A stretch of 7,717 nucleotides of DNA from an uncultured Eisenbergiella sp. (GTDB taxonomy: Bacteria; Bacillota; Clostridia; Lachnospirales; Lachnospiraceae): assembly GCA_947626725.1 (NCBI GenBank), contig CANQTI010000091.1, forward strand, positions 1-7,717, read 5' to 3'. The notes under the pieces are model-generated. The model was not told where the DNA came from. It did not search any database and saw only the letters and a program-made list of their open reading frames with translations. Of this stretch, positions 1 to 6,501 are shown in pieces (the stretch's first letter is position 1; every line of letters begins with the position of its first letter). Position numbers and translations under genes: made by a program.

Positions 1-2
1 GC

Positions 3-194
3 AAATATGTACCCGCCTCTTCTATCGCTGGATTTTTGTTCGTACTGGGTATCTTTAAGACTGTGGCTCTGGATGCTCCCGGCGCACTGGCGGCAAATCC
101 CGCCGTGGGCGGCACCGCGATGGTCGTCACCGCTGTGACCAATCCGTTCCTGGGAATGCTGGCGGGCGTGATCGCGAGATTCCTTGGCTTATAA
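3..194 (+). CDS. C-terminal part of a membrane transporter, possibly a nucleobase permease (5' end outside window)
   Basis: An open frame enters from the left edge and ends at TAA 192-194, giving 63 residues. The peptide is very hydrophobic, with two likely membrane segments (around AGFLFVLGIF and the final GMLAGVIARFLGL) joined by a small-residue stretch containing NPAVGGTAMVV. It therefore looks like the last helices of a polytopic inner-membrane transporter. The next gene, 30 bases downstream on the same strand, is a phosphoribosyltransferase, and purine or pyrimidine permeases are commonly paired with such enzymes, so a uracil/xanthine-type permease is the best guess. That assignment rests mainly on context, since the substrate-binding core lies outside the window. 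Another transporter family is possible. Confidence 0.5.
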   Translation, partial: KYVPASSIAGFLFVLGIFKTVALDAPGALAANPAVGGTAMVVTAVTNPFLGMLAGVIARFLGL

Positions 195-224
195 AGGCGA
201 ACAGGCACAGAAAGGATCAAAAAC

Positions 225-794
225 ATGAAGCAGTATGAAATCAATCTTTGCGGGGTGACACGCACGCTTCCCTTTATTGCGATCAACGACACTCTGGCTT
301 TTGCCAGCTTCGTCATTCTGGGCGATACCGAGCTGATCGCCGCCTGCGCGCCCGAACTGGCCAAACAGATCGGCCCGGTCGACGCTTTGGTGACCGCGGA
401 GGCCAAAGGCATTGCGCTGACCTACGAGCTTTCCAAATGCCTGGGACTCAAAGAGTTCATCGTTGCCAGAAAGAGCACCAAATCCTACATGCGGGATGTG
501 GTCAGCGCTTCTGTTCATTCCATCACGACGCAGGGCGAACAGCACTTATATCTGGACGGTGTAGATGCGGACAAGATCCGCGGCAAAAACATCTGTCTGA
601 TCGACGATGTGATCTCCACAGGCGAATCTCTTTCCGCACTGGAAAAGCTGGTCAGCAATGCCGGCGCTGATGTGGTGAAAAAGGCGGCCGTTTTGGCGGA
701 AGGCGACGCCGCTTCCCGTGAGGATATCATCTTCTTACAGAAGCTCCCGCTGTTTCACAGGATCGCGGAAGGCGAATATGAAGTGATCGACTGA
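225..794 (+). CDS. Type I phosphoribosyltransferase (adenine/purine PRT-like), 189 aa
   Basis: Probable purine-salvage enzyme that transfers phosphoribose from PRPP to a free base in the cytoplasm. The PRPP-binding signature is intact at residues 124-135 (CLIDDVISTGES, with two acidic residues followed by the STGES loop). Upstream, VDALVTAEAKGI (52-63) and ARKSTKSY (81-88) match the pattern of adenine and xanthine phosphoribosyltransferases. The length of 189 aa is a little above the roughly 170 aa of classic Apt and close to Xpt. The start ATG is preceded by AGAAAGGA with 9 bases between the last G and the ATG. The gene follows a transporter gene by 30 bases and is followed by a strong terminator, suggesting a two-gene uptake and salvage unit. 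The base specificity (adenine, hypoxanthine, xanthine or other) cannot be read from the sequence, so no symbol is given. Confidence 0.88.
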   Translation: MKQYEINLCGVTRTLPFIAINDTLAFASFVILGDTELIAACAPELAKQIGPVDALVTAEAKGIALTYELSKCLGLKEFIVARKSTKSYMRDVVSASVHSITTQGEQHLYLDGVDADKIRGKNICLIDDVISTGESLSALEKLVSNAGADVVKKAAVLAEGDAASREDIIFLQKLPLFHRIAEGEYEVID

Positions 795-814
795 TTTTTT
801 TCAATTTTATTTTC

Positions 815-870
815 AGCTTTAAGAGCCGGACGGCTGAATGGCCGTTCGGCTCTTAAAGCTTTATCTTTAT
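815..870 (+). terminator. Rho-independent terminator after the phosphoribosyltransferase gene
   Basis: A 20-bp stem (815-834 pairing with 841-860, one G-T wobble) encloses a 6-base loop, TGAATG. It is followed on the + strand by the T-rich tract TTATCTTTAT. It lies 20 bases after the phosphoribosyltransferase stop; the spacer before it is also T-rich. On the opposite strand the hairpin would be followed by A-rich sequence, so it is probably effective only for + strand transcripts. Confidence 0.85.
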
Positions 871-977
871 GCGGTTTCCTTCATCTTTTTAAGTTCCGGC
901 ACGACTGTCAGCAGCCTAAAACACGCCAGGCCTCCAACCGCATTTGATATGGCCGCCGCCAGAAACACTCCTTGTGT
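867..977 (-). pseudogene. Remnant of a MATE-family transporter C-terminus (36 codons)
   Basis: On the - strand, directly after the rluD TGA and in the same frame, 36 sense codons run to TAA at 867-869. The peptide contains GVFLAAAISNAVGGLACF, then VVPELKKMKETA. This resembles the end of MATE multidrug/sodium antiporters, where a last helix (GVFLAAPIS-like) is followed by a basic, charged tail. A full MATE protein is about 450 aa, so this is a relic with everything upstream lost, and rluD now occupies that position. A GTG at 966-968 exists, but the purine-rich stretch before it abuts the codon, so expression as a small protein is unlikely. The match is recognised by eye and the fragment is short. 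Confidence 0.5.
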
Positions 978-1901
978 TCAGGTCCGCAGTCTGCACAGAA
1001 GCGTCTCGAAATACTCCGGCAGGGGCGCCGCGGTCTCCACATAGAGACCGGAAACAGGATGCACAAAGCCGAGGATCATAGCGTGAAGCGTCTGTCCCTC
1101 CAGGTGAGCGAACGGACATTTATGCGGGCCATAGACGGTATCCCCCAGCACCGGATGTCCGATGGAGGCCATGTGGACGCGGATCTGATGTGTCCGTCCC
1201 GTTTCCAGCCGACACTCGATATAGGTATATCCAGGAAAACGTTCCAGAACATGGTAATGTGTGACGGCCGCTTTTGCGTTTCGAACGCCGGCAGCCATTT
1301 TTTTGCGGTCGTTGGGATCCCTTCCGATGGGCGCATCTACCCTGCCCTCATCTTCTTCGAGCACGCCGTGAACCACGGCGCGGTAACGGCGCACAATGGT
1401 ATGCGCTTTCAGCTGTTCGGCAATGCTTCGATGGGCGTTGTCGTTTTTGCAGATCAGGACAGACCCGGTCGTATCCCGGTCAATCCGGTGAACGATGCCC
1501 GGCCGCAGGCAGCCGTTGATGCCGGACAGCTTTCCCTGACAGTGAAACAAAACGGCGTTCACCAATGTATCGCTGTAATGCCCGGCCGCAGGATGCACGA
1601 CCATTCCTTTGGGCTTGTTGACTACCAGAATGTCCTCGTCTTCGTAGAGAATATCCAGGGGAATATCCTGCGGCAGAATGTCCGGTTCCACCGCTTTGGG
1701 AAGATAAAAGGCCACATCATCATCGGTTCTGACCCTGTAATTTGCTTTTACGGGCGTTCCGTTCACCAATACCCGTTCTTCCCGGATCAATTTTTGGATA
1801 TAAGAGCGGGACAGGGAATCGATCAGTGCTGACATGCATTTATCGATCCGCTCTTCTTCCTGTTCAGCTGTGACCTGAAATCGAAACAGATCTGACTCCA
1901 T
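978..1901 (-). CDS. rluD: RluD/RluA-family 23S rRNA pseudouridine synthase with N-terminal S4 domain
   Basis: Converts specific uridines in large-subunit rRNA to pseudouridine. Using the ATG at 1901 (307 aa), residues about 18-66 form an S4 RNA-binding domain (ERIDKCMSALI, then SRSYIQKLIREERVLVNG). Residues about 88-295 form the catalytic domain. The catalytic motif is GIVHRIDRDTTG with the nucleophilic aspartate at D141, and further family motifs are LVVNKPKGMVVHP (92-104) and RLETGRTHQIRVH (231-243). Length is normal for the family. An ATG four codons upstream (1911-1913) is in frame, but the GAGGA at 1907-1911 sits 5 bases before the inner ATG and overlaps the outer one, so the inner start is preferred. 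The gene follows lspA by about 60 bases, a common pairing in bacteria. It is the Firmicutes protein often called YlyB; the exact target uridines are not deducible. Confidence 0.92.
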   Translation of the reverse strand: MESDLFRFQVTAEQEEERIDKCMSALIDSLSRSYIQKLIREERVLVNGTPVKANYRVRTDDDVAFYLPKAVEPDILPQDIPLDILYEDEDILVVNKPKGMVVHPAAGHYSDTLVNAVLFHCQGKLSGINGCLRPGIVHRIDRDTTGSVLICKNDNAHRSIAEQLKAHTIVRRYRAVVHGVLEEDEGRVDAPIGRDPNDRKKMAAGVRNAKAAVTHYHVLERFPGYTYIECRLETGRTHQIRVHMASIGHPVLGDTVYGPHKCPFAHLEGQTLHAMILGFVHPVSGLYVETAAPLPEYFETLLCRLRT

Positions 1902-1906
1902 ACGTA

Positions 1907-1911
1907 TCCTC
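1907..1911 (-). promoter_or_regulatory. Ribosome binding site deciding the rluD start
   Basis: GAGGA on the - strand, 5 bases before the ATG at 1899-1901. The alternative ATG at 1911-1913 has no comparable purine tract in front of it, so the shorter protein is favoured. Confidence 0.55.
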
Positions 1912-1964
1912 ATTCCAAACAGCGGCTGTTCTGTACGCCTTTTTCATCGCCGTGCGGCCTCCAA

Positions 1965-2504
1965 TCATTCTTTCCGGGATACCAGCGACTTTAGGGCTTC
2001 TTTTAAAAAGGAAAAATCATCTTCCCGATAAGGTCCCCAGACGATCAAAATCAACCCCAGAACGCAGACAAAGGAGACGAACATATCTGCCACGTTGAAA
2101 ACGGGAAAATCGATGAGACTGATATAAATAAAGTCCACGACATAATCCAGCCGAAGCCGATCCAGGAAATTGCCCACAGCGCCGGCAATCAGGAACGCCC
2201 CCATGATATGCAGCGGAAGGTACTTCCCTATCGGCGGCATATGGATCAGAATGAAGGAAAAGATGACCAGCACCAGCACCGTAATGATGACAAAAAAAAT
2301 CTTCTGATCCTGAAAAAAACCGAAAGCAGCTCCCCGGTTTTCCAGATAGCGCAGCTCCAGCATACCGGGAATCAGAGGAATGGCGGCCTGTCCTTTGAGA
2401 TATCGTACCGCAAGATATTTTGTATACTGGTCGATCAGCGTGCCGGCAAAAATGATCAGAAGATCCAGTAGTAAAAGCCGGGGAATCTTATTCCTCTCCA
2501 TCAT
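1965..2504 (-). CDS. lspA: Lipoprotein signal peptidase (signal peptidase II)
   Basis: Membrane aspartyl protease that removes the signal peptide from lipid-modified prolipoproteins at the outer face of the cytoplasmic membrane. The 179-aa protein has four hydrophobic segments (about 10-26, 70-88, 97-114, 141-157). It carries the family's conserved blocks: DQYTK (25-29), ENRGAAFG (55-62), GNFLDRLRLDYVVDF (111-125) and FNVAD (136-140). The two catalytic aspartates are D124 and D140. The gene begins with ATGATG immediately after the aroB TAA, with GGAAGAGG inside the last aroB codons as the ribosome binding site, so translation is probably coupled to aroB. Either methionine could be the start. 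rluD follows by about 60 bases. Confidence 0.96.
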   Translation of the reverse strand: MMERNKIPRLLLLDLLIIFAGTLIDQYTKYLAVRYLKGQAAIPLIPGMLELRYLENRGAAFGFFQDQKIFFVIITVLVLVIFSFILIHMPPIGKYLPLHIMGAFLIAGAVGNFLDRLRLDYVVDFIYISLIDFPVFNVADMFVSFVCVLGLILIVWGPYREDDFSFLKEALKSLVSRKE

Positions 2505-3608
2505 TTAGTCCTCTTCCCGGAAATTCAGTTCTTCCACGGCGGCTCTGATTTCATCTTCCGTCACGGTATCGTCCAACACGGCCTTGCCGATCTTTTCCAA
2601 CAGAACAAAGCGAATCTGTCCCGCACGCATTTTTTTGTCGGACTTTGTAAAAGCGACCACCTGCCCTACATCCAGATCATCCACAGAAATGGGCAGATTG
2701 AAAGGGACAAACATATCCCGAATCTCATAGTATTCTTCCATGGGAATCAGCTCTCGCTTCCAGGAAATAAATGCGGCCGCCACACAGCCCAGCGCAACGC
2801 ATTCTCCGTGGAGCAGGGAAAAGCCCCGCTCCTTTTCGATGGCATGCCCGATCGTATGTCCAAGATTCAAAAGCGCGCGTTCCCCCTGTTCCGTGGGATC
2901 TTTTTCAACTACGCCGCGCTTAATCTCACAGCTGCGTTTTACCATGGAAAGAAGCGTGTCCTTGTCCCGATCGCAGATCTCATACAGGTTGGCGATCAGC
3001 CATTCATAATATTTGCTGTCACGAATCAGCCCGTGCTTCATCACTTCCGCAAATCCGGAATAAAACTGTCTGGGTTCCAGTGTCTGCAGCGTGTCCAGGT
3101 TCATATAGACGAGTTTGGGCATATAAAAGGCGCCGACCATATTTTTATACGCGTCAAAATCAACGCCCGTTTTGCCGCCAATACTGGAATCAACCTGCGC
3201 CAGCAGCGTTGTGGGAAGCTGGATGAAATCAACGCCCCGCAGATATGTCGCGGCGGCAAATCCGGTCAGGTCACCTGTTACACCGCCACCGAGGGCCGCC
3301 AGCATGTCTTTGCGGTCAAAATGGTGCTCAATGAGAAAGGTATAGAGATCCTGAACGGTCTGCAGGGTTTTATGTTCTTCACCGGCGGGAAATACAAAAA
3401 CCTCACAGACAGCGAACACTTCCATCAACGCTTCCTTCACCTGTTCGGCATAAAGCGGTCCCACATTGCTGTCCGTAACGATACAGATCCTGCGCGAACG
3501 ATTGTCCGCATCATTTGCAAATTCGTCAGTCAGTTCCGCGAAGCCGTGCGTGAGCACGATCTCATAACATGGTTTTTTCTGGTAGGAAACAGTCATTCTT
3601 TCCGCCAT
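2505..3608 (-). CDS. aroB: 3-dehydroquinate synthase
   Basis: Second step of the shikimate pathway: NAD- and divalent-metal-dependent cyclisation of DAHP to 3-dehydroquinate in the cytoplasm. In the 367-aa protein the NAD-binding region contains PAGEEHKTL (74-82) and ALGGGVTGDLTGFAA (105-119). The substrate loop is LPTTLLAQVDSSIGGKTGVD (131-150). The three expected metal ligands are present: E188 in FAEVMKHG, H251 in LNLGHTIGHAIE and H267 in LLHGE. Length is typical. The frame stays open 34 codons upstream to a GTG, but that stretch lies over a terminator stem and lacks family similarity. GGAGG 7 bases before the ATG at 3606-3608 fixes the start. It leads the aroB-lspA-rluD unit and touches lspA. 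No other shikimate gene is visible nearby. Confidence 0.96.
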   Translation of the reverse strand: MAERMTVSYQKKPCYEIVLTHGFAELTDEFANDADNRSRRICIVTDSNVGPLYAEQVKEALMEVFAVCEVFVFPAGEEHKTLQTVQDLYTFLIEHHFDRKDMLAALGGGVTGDLTGFAAATYLRGVDFIQLPTTLLAQVDSSIGGKTGVDFDAYKNMVGAFYMPKLVYMNLDTLQTLEPRQFYSGFAEVMKHGLIRDSKYYEWLIANLYEICDRDKDTLLSMVKRSCEIKRGVVEKDPTEQGERALLNLGHTIGHAIEKERGFSLLHGECVALGCVAAAFISWKRELIPMEEYYEIRDMFVPFNLPISVDDLDVGQVVAFTKSDKKMRAGQIRFVLLEKIGKAVLDDTVTEDEIRAAVEELNFREED

Positions 3609-3615
3609 CGTTTTT

Positions 3616-3620
3616 CCTCC
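3616..3620 (-). promoter_or_regulatory. Ribosome binding site deciding the aroB start
   Basis: GGAGG on the - strand, 7 bases before the ATG at 3606-3608. It selects this start over the upstream in-frame GTG at 3708-3710. Confidence 0.8.
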
Positions 3621-3684
3621 GTTTACAGGGCCCTTGTCCCGCCTAAAGTCCAGGATAAAGACCAGCAGGACAAAATGCCCTGAA

Positions 3685-3718
3685 TCAAAAATTCCTGTCC
3701 CGTTGTGCACGGGACAGG
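3685..3718 (-). terminator. Rho-independent terminator after sepF
   Basis: On the - strand, CCTGTCCCGT and ACGGGACAGG form a perfect 10-bp stem around a 5-base loop, followed by AATTTTTGATT (T tract at 3687-3691). It lies 35 bases beyond the sepF stop and separates the sepF unit from aroB. aroB must therefore have its own promoter in the remaining roughly 75 bases or depend on read-through. No convincing -35/-10 pair could be picked out there. Confidence 0.85.
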
Positions 3719-3753
3719 ATAATACACGTATGCAGTATATATGCCTCCGGAAA

Positions 3754-4257
3754 TTATTTTACATCCAGGGAGCTGTTGAGGATCTCCTGAAAATCACCGG
3801 AAATGTCCACACTGGCGGGCGTAATGATGAAGATGAAATGGGAGATCTTCTGAAGGTTTCCGTTGATCGCGTAACACGAGCCGGAAGTAAAATCAATGAT
3901 CCGCTGCGCGATATCCACATCCAGTCCTTCCATGTTGAGGACAACGGTACGATTGGCCAAGAGCGTCTCCGTAATTTCTCTCGCTTCTTCTACACTGGTG
4001 GGCTTGATCACACACACCTCCATGCCGCCGGTTCCAACCTTGCGGGGAGCAGGACGCATCGGCGTCACCTTCGGCGCCGGCTTGCGGGATCGATCCTCTT
4101 CCTCCGCCCCATCAGACTTGCTGATACTGCGGATCTTGGACCGGTTCCCTTCAGAGGGTGCGGAATCCTCATCATCATAATAGTCGTCATCATAATAACC
4201 GTCGTCTTCTTCGTCGTTCAGTTTCATATAATTCAGAAACTTGTCCATCACACCCAT
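3754..4257 (-). CDS. sepF: Cell division protein SepF
   Basis: SepF polymerises into rings, binds the FtsZ C-terminus and anchors the Z-ring to the membrane in Gram-positive bacteria. The 167-aa protein has the expected plan. A short amphipathic N-terminal helix suited to membrane contact (MGVMDKFLNYMKL, 1-13) comes first. A disordered, highly acidic Asp/Tyr-rich linker follows (about 14-32), then a basic, proline-rich stretch (55-72). The folded SepF domain spans about 80-152, with VCVIKPTSVEEAREI, VVLNMEGLDVDIAQRIIDF and SGSCYAINGNLQKIS. It is slightly longer than the B. subtilis protein (about 150 aa), mostly because of the linker. The start has GAGGAG 8 bases upstream. It lies 38 bases behind yggS, the usual ylmE-ylmF order, and is followed by a terminator. 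Confidence 0.95.
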   Translation of the reverse strand: MGVMDKFLNYMKLNDEEDDGYYDDDYYDDEDSAPSEGNRSKIRSISKSDGAEEEDRSRKPAPKVTPMRPAPRKVGTGGMEVCVIKPTSVEEAREITETLLANRTVVLNMEGLDVDIAQRIIDFTSGSCYAINGNLQKISHFIFIITPASVDISGDFQEILNSSLDVK

Positions 4258-4295
4258 ATTAAACGCTCCTCACATTATGACTGGCAGCCGTGGGA

Positions 4296-5000
4296 TCAAA
4301 TCTCTTCCGCGCTGCGCATGCCAAATATACCGGTCCCCACCCGCACAAGAGTGGCTCCCTCTTCCAGGGCGACCTCATAGTCGTTGGTCATGCCCATGGA
4401 CAAAATACCCATAGATACATTATCAACGTTTTTATTCGCGATGTCAACAGATAATTCGTGAAGCGCACGGAAATATTTTCGGTTTTCTTCCGGTGCGTTT
4501 ACAAGCGGGGCAACTGTCATGAGGCCTTTGATGTGAACCCTGGGCAGGCGGGATATTCTTTCGACCAGTTCCGCCGCATCCTGCAGGCTGACGCCGAACT
4601 TGCTCTCTTCTTCGGCCACATTCACCTCGATGAGGATATCCATATCCTTTCCCTGTTTGACCGCTTCTTTGCTGATCTCTTCCGCGAGCCGCAGGGAGTC
4701 CACACTGTGAATCAACGCGGTTTTGCCGATCAGATATTTCACCTTATTGCGCTGCAGATGACCGATCATATGCCAGCGAATATCCTTCGGAAGCTGTTCA
4801 TACTTGTCTGTCAGCTCCTGCACCTTGTTTTCCCCAAAATCCCGGACCCCGGCTTCGTACGCTTCCATCAGCATCTCCACCGGTTTTGTCTTGCTCACGG
4901 CGATCAGGCCGGCCGCATCCTCCAGACGGCCCGCCCGCTGAAGGGAAGCTTCCATCTTTGTTTTTACGTTTTCCAAATTTTCCCGTATCATAACGCTCAT
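4296..5000 (-). CDS. yggS: YggS/YlmE-family pyridoxal phosphate homeostasis protein
   Basis: Cytoplasmic PLP-binding protein with an alanine-racemase-like TIM barrel and no known catalytic activity. The family (E. coli YggS, B. subtilis YlmE, human PLPBP) buffers PLP and affects amino-acid and keto-acid balance. The 234-aa sequence has the PLP lysine in AVSKTKP (K37). Other conserved blocks are FGENKVQEL (55-63), WHMIGHLQRNK (76-86), the SKFGV segment (133-137), SMGMTNDYEVAL (201-212) and RVGTGIFG (220-227). The first ATG has GAGG 5 bases upstream; another ATG three codons in is possible. It sits between the HlyD-like gene (30 bases upstream) and sepF (38 bases downstream) on the same strand, the conserved Firmicutes arrangement with sepF. 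Confidence 0.94.
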   Translation of the reverse strand: MSVMIRENLENVKTKMEASLQRAGRLEDAAGLIAVSKTKPVEMLMEAYEAGVRDFGENKVQELTDKYEQLPKDIRWHMIGHLQRNKVKYLIGKTALIHSVDSLRLAEEISKEAVKQGKDMDILIEVNVAEEESKFGVSLQDAAELVERISRLPRVHIKGLMTVAPLVNAPEENRKYFRALHELSVDIANKNVDNVSMGILSMGMTNDYEVALEEGATLVRVGTGIFGMRSAEEI

Positions 5001-5030
5001 CCCTGCCTCATGTCATTTCGTCCCATCCGC

Positions 5031-6431
5031 CTATTCATAGACCATTTCGTTCAGATTCACCGTTTCCGCATCCAAAACGATATTGTCATACACGCTCAGG
5101 CCGTAAACGGTGTTGGAACGTATGATCGCATATTCATCATTCTGCTGAAGAATTTCCACTTCCTTGAAATCCGCATAGCCTTTGTTGATATTATAGACCC
5201 CGATCAGACTTGCGCTGCGGGAAATCGTATATTCCTCATCCGAATCCGGCATCAGCAGATGATCTCCGACGCGCAGTGTATAGTTGTCCAAATAGTAATC
5301 TGTTTCCGTTTCTTCGTAGATCTGTGTCGGCACAAATTCCGTCGTAAGCTGTCCGTTTTCATCCGCGGTCTGACGCAGCACACCGTTCTCTCCGGAATTT
5401 CCGCCTTTTGTCAAATATGCCTTGGGTACGAGGAAAAACTCTTTGTTGGTAATGGCGGAAACCGGCACCTTTAATCCGCTCTCCACATCCGTGATCAATT
5501 CAATATCGATGAAGCGGTCTGTCGCGAACGTCACCATGGAGTTGTTGAGTTTCAGTTCAGCATAGACTTCCTCCCCTTTATCAATGATATTGACTTCTCC
5601 CCAGGATTCGTAAAGATTTTTTTGAAAACGGACTTTGACGTATTCCGCCTCCTCCAGTTCCGCGGCCTTCGCCCGGTCCACACGAATGAGGATAGACCAG
5701 TTTTCATCCGTAGAGAGCTTATAAAGGGGATCTCCCGCCGCAATCAATTCATTGTCCAAAAAACGGATACATTCGTATTTTTCCCGGTCAAAATCCGCCT
5801 CTGTGATATCCTGAGCGGTCTTAGATTCATAGCCGTCGGTGGAATACACAATGATCCCGGACAGGGGCGTATAGCACAAATGAATCGGCTGTCCGCTCGA
5901 CGCGGCGTTCAATGCCTCAAGATTGTCCAGCACATTGACGTTGGCGAGCTTGAGCACCGTGCCCTCTATTTCGTACTTAAAGCTATAGACATCCGGAAAG
6001 TGTTTCCGGTCAAAGCCGGAGCAGAAATTGGAGATGCCGGTCTGCAATTCCCGGAGTTCTTCTTCGGAAATCGCCGTATTGTCCGCATTTTGTTCCTCGA
6101 GAATATCCTTCAGCTGACCGCTCTCATCCACCGTGCAGACAAGCTGGCCGCTCCCCAGTCTTTCCCCTTCTCTGGCATAATAATTCAGATAACCGGAATC
6201 CGTGCTGTTCACGATCGTTTCGCTGCGCAGCGCAATCCCGGTATACAGATTATCCTGGGACAGTGATCCCAGCTGCACCGTATAGGGCTCGATATGTTTG
6301 GAATTCAGGAAGTACATGGCAACACATATGATGATATAAACAAAAATCGCACCGAAAATAAGCATGCCAAGATTGATATTCAATGGCTTATGATATTGCC
6401 GGATCTTCCCACTGTCATCACGCCGCTGCAA
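5031..6431 (-). CDS. HlyD-like single-pass membrane protein upstream of yggS-sepF, probable TTG start
   Basis: Likely a membrane-anchored protein with a large extracytoplasmic domain. From the proposed TTG start (466 aa), a charged basic N-terminus (1-16) precedes one membrane helix (about 21-42), with the rest outside. Residues about 64-102 (ending SGYLNYYAREGERLGSGQLV) and about 189-240 (PLSGIIVYSTDGYE to AAGDPLYKL) look like the two halves of a barrel-sandwich (lipoyl-like) domain split by a helical insert, as in HlyD-type adaptors. The C-terminal part is beta-rich. The frame is open ten codons further to a GTG, and an ATG lies at 6444-6446, but neither has a good ribosome binding site. 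GGAGG (6440-6444) is 8 bases before the TTG. Unlike a typical adaptor operon, no ABC or other transporter gene is adjacent; yggS and sepF follow closely. Function is unknown; a role in division or envelope work is inferred from context only. Confidence 0.8.
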   Translation of the reverse strand: MQRRDDSGKIRQYHKPLNINLGMLIFGAIFVYIIICVAMYFLNSKHIEPYTVQLGSLSQDNLYTGIALRSETIVNSTDSGYLNYYAREGERLGSGQLVCTVDESGQLKDILEEQNADNTAISEEELRELQTGISNFCSGFDRKHFPDVYSFKYEIEGTVLKLANVNVLDNLEALNAASSGQPIHLCYTPLSGIIVYSTDGYESKTAQDITEADFDREKYECIRFLDNELIAAGDPLYKLSTDENWSILIRVDRAKAAELEEAEYVKVRFQKNLYESWGEVNIIDKGEEVYAELKLNNSMVTFATDRFIDIELITDVESGLKVPVSAITNKEFFLVPKAYLTKGGNSGENGVLRQTADENGQLTTEFVPTQIYEETETDYYLDNYTLRVGDHLLMPDSDEEYTISRSASLIGVYNINKGYADFKEVEILQQNDEYAIIRSNTVYGLSVYDNIVLDAETVNLNEMVYE

Positions 6432-6439
6432 ACGAAAAA

Positions 6440-6444
6440 CCTCC
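6440..6444 (-). promoter_or_regulatory. Ribosome binding site supporting a TTG start for the HlyD-like gene
   Basis: GGAGG on the - strand, 8 bases before TTG at 6429-6431. It overlaps the in-frame ATG at 6444-6446, which itself lacks a well-spaced ribosome binding site. The protein would then begin MQRRDDSGK. Confidence 0.6.
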
Positions 6445-6473
6445 ATACAGACGAAAAGCACGTCCTGTTTTCA

Positions 6474-6501
6474 GAAAACAAGCCCCGGCATTCCGGGGCT
6501 T
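6474..6501 (-). terminator. Probable terminator after the P-loop ATPase gene
   Basis: A perfect 9-bp GC-rich stem (AAGCCCCGG pairing with CCGGGGCTT; 6480-6488 and 6493-6501) has a 4-base loop and is followed on the - strand by GTTTTC. It lies about 40 bases after the P-loop gene stop and about 50 bases before the HlyD-like start. The T tract is short, so termination may be partial and some transcripts may continue into the HlyD-like gene. Confidence 0.65.

Noticed and set aside
972..1832. Long open frame on the + strand (286 codons) opposite rluD
   Set aside because: It is antisense to a clear pseudouridine synthase with intact motifs, and its translation shows no recognisable domain.
2808..3683. 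Long open frame on the + strand (291 codons) opposite aroB
   Set aside because: Shadow of aroB; no ribosome binding site or family features, while the - strand protein has all the metal ligands.
3609..3710. 34-residue N-terminal extension of aroB from a GTG
   Set aside because: It begins in the terminator stem, has no ribosome binding site and does not fit the family N-terminus; GGAGG at 3616-3620 marks the real start.
4458..5474. Open frame of 338 codons on the + strand spanning yggS and the HlyD-like gene
   Set aside because: It crosses two real genes and their gap on the opposite strand, and its Phe/His-rich composition is typical of an antisense reading.
6467..6481. Inverted repeat TGTTTTCAGAAAACA
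   Set aside because: The AT-rich 7-bp arms leave almost no loop, so it forms at best a weak hairpin; part of it is simply the T tract of the adjacent terminator.
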